Assembly: GCA_035759745.1 (NCBI GenBank)
Contig: DASTUF010000044.1
Location: 13,657-77,656 of the forward strand
Length of the DNA: 64,000 nt
Origin: CAMLHP01 sp035759745
GTDB lineage: Bacteria > Gemmatimonadota > Gemmatimonadetes > Gemmatimonadales > GWC2-71-9
Direction: 5' to 3'
Shown: in pieces, positions 58,932-64,000 of the stretch
How positions within the stretch are numbered: the stretch's first letter is position 1
How the letters are laid out: each line of letters begins with the position of its first letter
The notes under the pieces: model-generated
What the model was told of the DNA's origin: nothing
Database searches by the model: none
The model's input: the letters and a program-made list of their open reading frames with translations, nothing else
Position numbers and translations under genes: made by a program

Positions 58932-59473
58932 AGCTCTACACCCGCACCGGCGACGAGGGCGAAACCGGGCTCTTTGGCGGTGGCCGAGTCCGGAAGGACC
59001 ATCCCCGGGTCGCGGCCTACGGCGACGTGGACGAACTCAATTCCGCCATAGGCGTGGTACGCGCCACTGCTCCCGAAGCTTTCGCCGACGAACTGTTCGA
59101 GGGCATCCAGCGCGACCTGTTCAGCATCGGCGGACGGCTCGCCACCGTGAACACCGAGCGGGTGGCGAAGACGCTGGACAAGGTTGAGTTGCCTGACTCG
59201 CGCATCGCCGAACTCGAGGCCGCGATCGACCAGGCCACCGAAGACCTGCCCGAGCTGCGCGCCTTCGTACTGCCGGCCGGCACGCCCAAGGCGGCGATGC
59301 TGCACCTGGCCCGCACCATCTGCCGCAGGGCCGAGCGAAGCCTGGTGACGCTACGCGAGGATGACGACGTCCCCGCCGTGTTCCTGGTTTACCTCAATCG
59401 GCTTTCCGACCTGCTGTTCGCACTGGCCCGCCGCGCCAACCACGACGCCGGCACCGGAGACGTCACCTGGTAA
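58928..59473 (+). CDS. Cob(I)alamin adenosyltransferase (PduO type)
   Basis: This 181-residue trimeric enzyme moves the adenosyl group of ATP to cobalamin. It shows the entry TRTGDEGETGLFGGGRVRKD, YGDVDELNSAIGVV, and the C-terminal CRRAERSLVTL followed by YLNRLSDLLFALAR, all diagnostic of PduO. GTG 58928 overlaps the previous stop. It implies use of adenosylcobalamin; no other cobalamin gene is in view. Confidence 0.95.
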   Translation: MKLYTRTGDEGETGLFGGGRVRKDHPRVAAYGDVDELNSAIGVVRATAPEAFADELFEGIQRDLFSIGGRLATVNTERVAKTLDKVELPDSRIAELEAAIDQATEDLPELRAFVLPAGTPKAAMLHLARTICRRAERSLVTLREDDDVPAVFLVYLNRLSDLLFALARRANHDAGTGDVTW

Positions 59474-59480
59474 AGCCCCA

Positions 59481-60599
59481 ATGATGACGCCCCAGCTCGT
59501 CGTCACCCATGGCGACGGCGAGTATCCGGTCTACGTAGAACCAGGGCTGCTCGAGACCCTGCCGGCCCTGGTGGCGCGCCACCTCGGCAGCCGGCCCACG
59601 ACGCTCATCGCCGACGCCACGGTCGCCCGGCTCTACCTCGACTGGCTCCGGGGCGAGCCGTCGCCCTGGCGCCCGCGGGAGTCGAGCTGCAGCGACCAGC
59701 CTTCGGGCGGTTGGCCCGACCCGCTCACCTTCCCGCCGGGCGAGGCGTCGAAGTCGCGGCAGACCTGGGCGATGCTCACCGACCAGCTGCTCGACCGGGG
59801 CCTGGGCCGGGACGGCGGCCTGGTGGCGATGGGCGGTGGCGTCACCGGCGACCTCGCCGGATTCGTCGCTGCCACCTACCTCCGCGGTATCCCGCTGGTG
59901 CAGGTGCCCACCACGCTGCTGGCGATGCTCGACTCCTCGGTGGGCGGCAAGGTCGGGGTGGACACTGACCACGGCAAGAACCTGGTCGGTGTCTTCCACC
60001 CGCCTGTTGCTGTCGTGGCCGACCCCATGGTCCTCACTACTCTCAACGACCGGGAGTTCCGGAGCGGGCTGGCCGAAGCGGTGAAGCACGGGCTCATCGC
60101 GGATGCCGAACACCTCGAGTGGATCGAGGCCAGCGCAGCCCAACTGGCCGGGCGGGACCTGGGCGTGGTGACGGCGCTGATCCGCCGCAGCATCGGGATC
60201 AAGGCGGAGATAGTGGCCCGGGACGAGCGCGAGGCCGGCCCCCGGGAGCTGCTCAACGCCGGTCATACGGTGGGCCACGCCCTGGAGCACGCCGGAGGCT
60301 ACCAGCTGCTCCACGGCGAGGCGGTGGCCATTGGGCTGGTGGCGGAGTGCCGGATCGGCGAGGGGCTGGGCGTGACCCCGGCAGGCACCTCCGACCGGGT
60401 CGCGGCCGTGCTCGGCGCGCTGGGGCTGCCGGTCCGGACCCCGGCCGGGGTGGAGGTCAGCCCGTCGGACCTGCTGGCGGCCATGGGACGGGACAAGAAG
60501 AACCGGGGTGGGAAGCTGCGGATGGCGCTGCCGTCGGCCATCGGCCAGGGTGCCAGTGTTGACGTTCCGCCTAACGCTGTCAGGGCCTTAGATTTGTGA
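59481..60599 (+). CDS. aroB: 3-Dehydroquinate synthase
   Basis: This 372-residue enzyme performs the second step of the shikimate pathway using NAD and a divalent metal. Motifs are GGGVTGDLAGFVAATYLRG, DSSVGGKVGVDTDHGKN, AEAVKHGLIAD (metal-binding Glu) and NAGHTVGHALEH (metal-binding His). A Pro/Ser-rich stretch (SPWRPRESSCSDQPSGGWPD, about residues 61-80) is an insertion relative to most AroB proteins. ATG 59481 is 7 bp after the adenosyltransferase stop. Confidence 0.94.
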   Translation: MMTPQLVVTHGDGEYPVYVEPGLLETLPALVARHLGSRPTTLIADATVARLYLDWLRGEPSPWRPRESSCSDQPSGGWPDPLTFPPGEASKSRQTWAMLTDQLLDRGLGRDGGLVAMGGGVTGDLAGFVAATYLRGIPLVQVPTTLLAMLDSSVGGKVGVDTDHGKNLVGVFHPPVAVVADPMVLTTLNDREFRSGLAEAVKHGLIADAEHLEWIEASAAQLAGRDLGVVTALIRRSIGIKAEIVARDEREAGPRELLNAGHTVGHALEHAGGYQLLHGEAVAIGLVAECRIGEGLGVTPAGTSDRVAAVLGALGLPVRTPAGVEVSPSDLLAAMGRDKKNRGGKLRMALPSAIGQGASVDVPPNAVRALDL

Positions 60600-60618
60600 T
60601 GTGGATAACGCGTTTTCG

Positions 60619-60647
60619 TTGACAGACGGGCATTTTTTCCCCATATT
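60619..60647 (+). promoter_or_regulatory. Sigma-70-type promoter for the sigma-factor gene
   Basis: TTGACA (60619-60624), a 17-bp spacer containing a T6 run, and CATATT (60642-60647) make the best housekeeping-type promoter seen in the window. The leader to the ATG at 60728 would be about 75 nt. Confidence 0.6.
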
Positions 60648-60727
60648 CGCTGGGTCTGCTCTTCGCGGCATCCGCCGCAAATCCGATTCAAGTGGTTCGC
60701 GCCGTCCCAGACCAGCAGGGGAACCGC

Positions 60728-61624
60728 ATGCCTCGCGTTCGCTCCGGGAAAGCTCGCCCGGCCATTCGGCCGTCCCTCTCCGGTGGTTCGTTCGACCAGT
60801 ACCTGCATGACATCCAGAAGCTTCCCATGGTCAAGGACGTTGCCGAAGAGCGACGCCTGGCCCGGCTTGCCCTTTCGGGCGACCAGGAAGCCGCGGAACG
60901 TCTGGTCACCGCCAACCTCCGGTTCGTCATCTCCTATGTAAAGCGCTATCAAGGTCATGGCCTCGAGCTCTCCGAGCTGGTGGCCATCGGCAACGAGGGG
61001 CTGCTCAAGGCGGTGCGGAAGTTCGATCCCGACCACGGGGTCAAGTTCATCTCCTATGCGGTGTGGTGGGTCCGCCAGGCGGTACTCAAGGCACTGGCCG
61101 AGCAGACCCGCACCGTGCGGATCCCGCTCAACCAGAACGCCGCGCTGATCAAGATGTCGCGGGTGGAAGGGCTGCTGCAGCAGGAACTCGGGCGCAGCGC
61201 CACCGATGGCGAACTTGCCCTGGCGCTGAGCGACACGGTGGACAACATTCGCACCGCCCGTCGCATGGGCCGCTTTGAGGTCTCGCTCGATGCCCCGGTG
61301 GAGCGGCAGGACAAGCAGGGCACCACCTACGGCGAGCGCGTGGCAGGGGGCACGGTCAACGAAATCGAAGAGCGCACCGATGCCCAGCTCCGGCGGGAGT
61401 TCATCAACCGGCTCTTCTCCCGCCACCTCACCCCCCGCGAACGCAAGATTCTCTCCCTGTACTACGGTCTGGAAGAAGGTTCCGAGGCGCTGACCCTCGA
61501 GAAGATCGGCGAGCTGCTCGGCGTCACCCGCGAGCGCATCCGCCAGATCCGCGAGCGCGCCTTTGAGAAACTCCGGGCGTCATCGGATGTGCAGCTGCTG
61601 CAGCTGACGAACGGGGCGGCGTAA
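60728..61624 (+). CDS. RpoD-family sigma factor
   Basis: This 298-residue sigma-70 factor starts at ATG 60728 with agggga upstream. Region 1.2 is SFDQYLHDIQKLPMVKDVAE. Region 2 contains ELVAIGNEGLLKAVRKFDPD and VKFISYAVWWVRQAVLKAL, with the -10 recognition helix. Region 3 follows, and region 4 is TLEKIGELLGVTRERIRQIR, the -35 helix-turn-helix. Region 1.1 is absent and the length is short, as in many non-proteobacterial primary sigma factors. A group 2 alternative sigma is possible. Confidence 0.93.
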   Translation: MPRVRSGKARPAIRPSLSGGSFDQYLHDIQKLPMVKDVAEERRLARLALSGDQEAAERLVTANLRFVISYVKRYQGHGLELSELVAIGNEGLLKAVRKFDPDHGVKFISYAVWWVRQAVLKALAEQTRTVRIPLNQNAALIKMSRVEGLLQQELGRSATDGELALALSDTVDNIRTARRMGRFEVSLDAPVERQDKQGTTYGERVAGGTVNEIEERTDAQLRREFINRLFSRHLTPRERKILSLYYGLEEGSEALTLEKIGELLGVTRERIRQIRERAFEKLRASSDVQLLQLTNGAA

Positions 61625-61627
61625 AAG

Positions 61628-61742
61628 AGCGGGACTTCGTCAGCGGGCGAAGCCTTCGGCTTCGCAGCGGGAGCGTACGCTCAGCGGAACTTCCGCTGGC
61701 CGAAGGCCCCGCTGATACAGTCCCTCTGACGCAGTCCCGCTA
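61628..61742. repeat. CAGCGGGA repeat hairpin after the sigma-factor gene
   Basis: The outer arms agcgggacttcgtcag and ctgacgcagtcccgct pair across 115 bp. Inside are the perfect stem gcgaagcc-ttc-ggcttcgc (61647-61665) and gagcgtacgctc, plus cagcggaacttccgctgg. It fills most of the 127-bp gap before the antiporter gene and can form a branched hairpin. Confidence 0.75.
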
Positions 61743-61751
61743 GTTTTCTAC

Positions 61752-63233
61752 ATGCACTTCTTCGAGCCCGCCGCCACCGCCGTCCTGCTGGCGACGTTCG
61801 GCGTCCTCCTCATCCTCAGCGTCGTCTTCAGCCGTGTCACCGAGCGGATTCCCGTCCCGGTGGCGCTGGTGTTCCTGCTGCTCGGCATGGCGGCGGGGTC
61901 GGGCAGCCTCGCGATCATCAATTTCAACGATTTCTTCGCGGCCTTCCGGATCGGCACCATTGCCCTGGTGCTGATCCTGTTCGACGGCGGCATGAACACC
62001 TCGATGTCGGCGCTCCGCCGGGTCATCAAGCCCGCCGGCGTGCTCGCCACCTTCGGGGTGATAGGCACTGCGCTGCTGGTGGCGGTGGCGGGCCGGGTAG
62101 CAGGCTTCAGCTGGGCCGAGGCGCTGCTGATCGGCGCTATCGTGTCGTCCACCGATGCCGCCGCGGTCTTCTCGGTGCTCCGCGGCAGCTCGCTCCACCT
62201 CAAGAAGCGGGTCGGCGCCACGCTCGAAGTCGAGTCCGGCATCAACGATCCGATGGCGTTCATCCTCACCCTGCTGCTCACCCAGAACCTGCTCGTCCCT
62301 GGTTCGCTGGTGCCATGGCAGGTTCCGCTCGACATCATCATCCAGATAGTCGTGGGCACGGCCACCGGTCTCGCCATCGGCCGCGGCGGGCGCTGGTTCA
62401 TCTCCCGCATAACGGTGCAGGCCGGGGGCCTCTATCCCGCGGTGACGCTGGCGCTCGCGTTTCTCGCGTTCAGCGTGCCCACTCTGCTCCACGGCAGCGG
62501 CTTCCTCTCGGTCTACATAGCGGGGCTGGTGCTGGGCGACGGCGAGCTCCCCTACCGCAACAGCCTCTACCGGGTGCACGATGCCGCAGCGTGGATCAGC
62601 CAGATCACCCTCTTCCTGCTGCTGGGCCTGCTGGTGGCGCCGGAAGAACTGGTGAATGCGGGCTGGGCCGGGGTCGGGATCGGGCTGTTCCTCACCTTCA
62701 TTGCGCGGCCGGTGGTGGTCGCGCTCTTCCTGCTGCCCTTCAAGTACCCGCCGCGCGAGGTGGCGTACATCAGCTGGGTCGGTCTCCGGGGCGCGGTGCC
62801 AATCGTCCTGGCCACCTACCCGGTGCTGGTCCTGGCCCCGGGATCGGGGCAGATCTTCCTGGTGGTGTTCTTCATCGTGGTGCTGAGCGCCATCCTCCCC
62901 GGTGCCACGGTGAGCTGGGTGGCCCGCCAGCTCGGGCTGGAGAAGCCGGAACCGCCGGTCGCCCCGGCGCTGCTGGCCATCGAGTCACGCCAGCACCTCA
63001 CCGGTGACCTGCTCCACTTCTACGTTGACGACGACGTGGCGGTGCACGACGTCACCATCGAGGACCTGGCCCTGCCGGAGACCGCCGCCGTCACGGTGGT
63101 GGTGCGCGGCAACGTTCTGGTGCCGGCGCATGCCCGGACCACACTCCTGCGCGGCGACCACGTCTATGTCATCGCCCGGCCGGAAGACCGCGGCTTCATC
63201 CAGCTGCTCTTCGGCCGGCCGGAGGAAGAGTGA
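61752..63233 (+). CDS. Potassium/proton-type CPA1 antiporter with C-terminal TrkA-C domain
   Basis: This 493-residue protein has 12-13 membrane spans. The ion-site elements are SSTDAAAVFSVLRG and LEVESGINDPMAFIL (the Asn-Asp pair of the NhaP2/CvrA group). A cytoplasmic RCK/TrkA C-domain follows (about 405-490, DVTIEDLALPETAAVTVVVR). This layout matches NhaP2-type K+/H+ antiporters, which protect against alkali or high internal K+. The exact ion is inference. The stop overlaps the next gene by GTGA. Confidence 0.92.
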   Translation: MHFFEPAATAVLLATFGVLLILSVVFSRVTERIPVPVALVFLLLGMAAGSGSLAIINFNDFFAAFRIGTIALVLILFDGGMNTSMSALRRVIKPAGVLATFGVIGTALLVAVAGRVAGFSWAEALLIGAIVSSTDAAAVFSVLRGSSLHLKKRVGATLEVESGINDPMAFILTLLLTQNLLVPGSLVPWQVPLDIIIQIVVGTATGLAIGRGGRWFISRITVQAGGLYPAVTLALAFLAFSVPTLLHGSGFLSVYIAGLVLGDGELPYRNSLYRVHDAAAWISQITLFLLLGLLVAPEELVNAGWAGVGIGLFLTFIARPVVVALFLLPFKYPPREVAYISWVGLRGAVPIVLATYPVLVLAPGSGQIFLVVFFIVVLSAILPGATVSWVARQLGLEKPEPPVAPALLAIESRQHLTGDLLHFYVDDDVAVHDVTIEDLALPETAAVTVVVRGNVLVPAHARTTLLRGDHVYVIARPEDRGFIQLLFGRPEEE

Positions 63234-64000
63234 CGCTGCCACGCGGCCTCGACAGCCGGCTCGCCGCCATCGTGGGTGAGCGCTACACCCGGCTCCGTCC
63301 CGGCGAACTGGCGGTGTATGGCCAGGATGGCCTCCCGGCCGAGCAGTCGCCCCCCGGTGCGGTGGTGCTGCCCGGCTCCCGCGAGGAAGTGATAGCGGTG
63401 GTGAAGCTGCTGCACGATGCCGGCGTGCCGTGGGTCGCGCGTGGCGCCGGCACCGGGCTCTCCGGCGGCGCGGTGGCGTCGTCCGATGCGGTGATCATCG
63501 GGCTCACCCGCCTCACCCGCATCCTCGACCTCGATGTCGGCAGCCGCCGGGCGGTGGTGGAACCGGGCGTCGTCAACGCGAAGCTCAGCGCCCACACCAT
63601 CCCGCACGGCCTGGTGTACGCGCCCGACCCTTCGAGCCAGACCGCCTGCACTCTCGGCGGCAACGTGGCCGAGAATGCCGGCGGTCCTCATTGCCTCAAG
63701 TACGGCGTCACCACCAATCACATCCTCGCGCTCGAGGTGGTGCTGCCCGACGGCTCGGTGGTGCAGCTGGGATCGCCATCGGGTGAAGCGTGGGGACCCG
63801 ACCTGGTGGGGCTCTTCGTGGGCAGCGAGGGGATGTTCGGTATCGCCACCCGCATCACCCTCCGGCTGGTGCCGGTGCCGGAGGCGGTGCGCACCTATCT
63901 TGCAGACTTCGGGTCGGTCCGCGCGGCGAGCGAGTCGGTATCGGCCATCGTGGCGACCGGTGTGATCCCCGCCGCGCTGGAGATGATGGACCAGGCCTGC
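63230..64000 (+). CDS. FAD-linked oxidase, GlcD/D-lactate dehydrogenase-like (partial, runs off right edge)
   Basis: From GTG 63230 an open frame continues to the window end (257 residues seen). The PCMH-type FAD domain is clear: VVLPGSREEVIAVVKLLHDA, then WVARGAGTGLSGGAVAS, VEPGVVNAKLSAH, DPSSQTACTLGGNVAENAGG and GSEGMFGIATRITLRL. These match the glycolate oxidase subunit GlcD and related D-2-hydroxyacid dehydrogenases. Ggaggaag upstream serves as Shine-Dalgarno. The C-terminal substrate domain lies outside the window. Confidence 0.9.
   Translation, partial: MTLPRGLDSRLAAIVGERYTRLRPGELAVYGQDGLPAEQSPPGAVVLPGSREEVIAVVKLLHDAGVPWVARGAGTGLSGGAVASSDAVIIGLTRLTRILDLDVGSRRAVVEPGVVNAKLSAHTIPHGLVYAPDPSSQTACTLGGNVAENAGGPHCLKYGVTTNHILALEVVLPDGSVVQLGSPSGEAWGPDLVGLFVGSEGMFGIATRITLRLVPVPEAVRTYLADFGSVRAASESVSAIVATGVIPAALEMMDQAC

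Overview
The window is high-G+C DNA from a diderm bacterium, coding almost throughout, with many ATGA/GTGA start-stop overlaps. It encodes an outer-membrane TamA/TamB pair, Lgt and lipoproteins, LD-type peptidoglycan enzymes, two PEP-CTERM proteins, a GWxTD-like secreted protein and a PorX-like regulator. Together these suggest Gemmatimonadota or a close relative. That assignment is an inference from gene content; there is no rRNA or tRNA gene in the window to test it.

Layout. 0-3.4 kb: a partial secreted cytochrome c-like gene on the minus strand, then a Wzm/Wzt-type polysaccharide exporter with a sugar-nucleotide epimerase. 3.4-7.6 kb: two tandem PEP-CTERM proteins, a small membrane protein, a VanZ-domain protein and an HNH nuclease. 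7.6-16.9 kb: PBP1A, TyrS, a GWxTD-like protein, a patatin fused to a ferredoxin, an OppC-type permease and a class V aminotransferase. 16.9-22.5 kb: a HerA-like ATPase, a GT4 glycosyltransferase, a PorX-like REC-PglZ protein and two small proteins. 22.6-36.4 kb: one very compact plus-strand operon (yebC, ruvC, ruvA, a zinc ribbon, ruvB, queA, tgt, yajC, def, fmt, thiE, thiS, thiG, rsmB, a PASTA protein, rpe, a TlpA-like thioredoxin, tsaD, lgt). 36.4-36.8 kb: an AT-rich intergenic region with a consensus sigma-54 promoter, a structured candidate RNA and an intrinsic terminator. 36.8-40.8 kb: a cytochrome c-FTR1 iron permease under a Fur-like palindrome, a methyltransferase, a hypothetical gene and a 295-bp palindromic element. 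40.8-52.5 kb: a minus-strand envelope operon reading tamA, tamB, diacylglycerol kinase, NtrC-type regulator, zinc finger, NlpC/P60, HAD phosphatase, hypothetical, acpS. 52.6-64 kb: oppA-oppB, PBP4, ferredoxin-NADP reductase, a hypothetical gene, cobalamin adenosyltransferase, aroB, primary-type sigma factor, a K+/H+-type antiporter and a partial glcD.

Two themes stand out. First, the sigma-54 promoter at 36568-36582 drives no protein gene but precedes a foldable sequence ending in a classic terminator. A sigma-54 activator gene lies 7 kb away. Second, many gene ends carry short tandem repeats (often heptads) followed by their reverse complement, so that each locus can fold into a hairpin. At least five sequence families share this architecture. 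They abut or supply stop codons and in two cases sit inside a coding region between the start codon and the signal peptide. Two genes (tsaD and the diacylglycerol kinase) appear to start at CTG in CTGA junctions.
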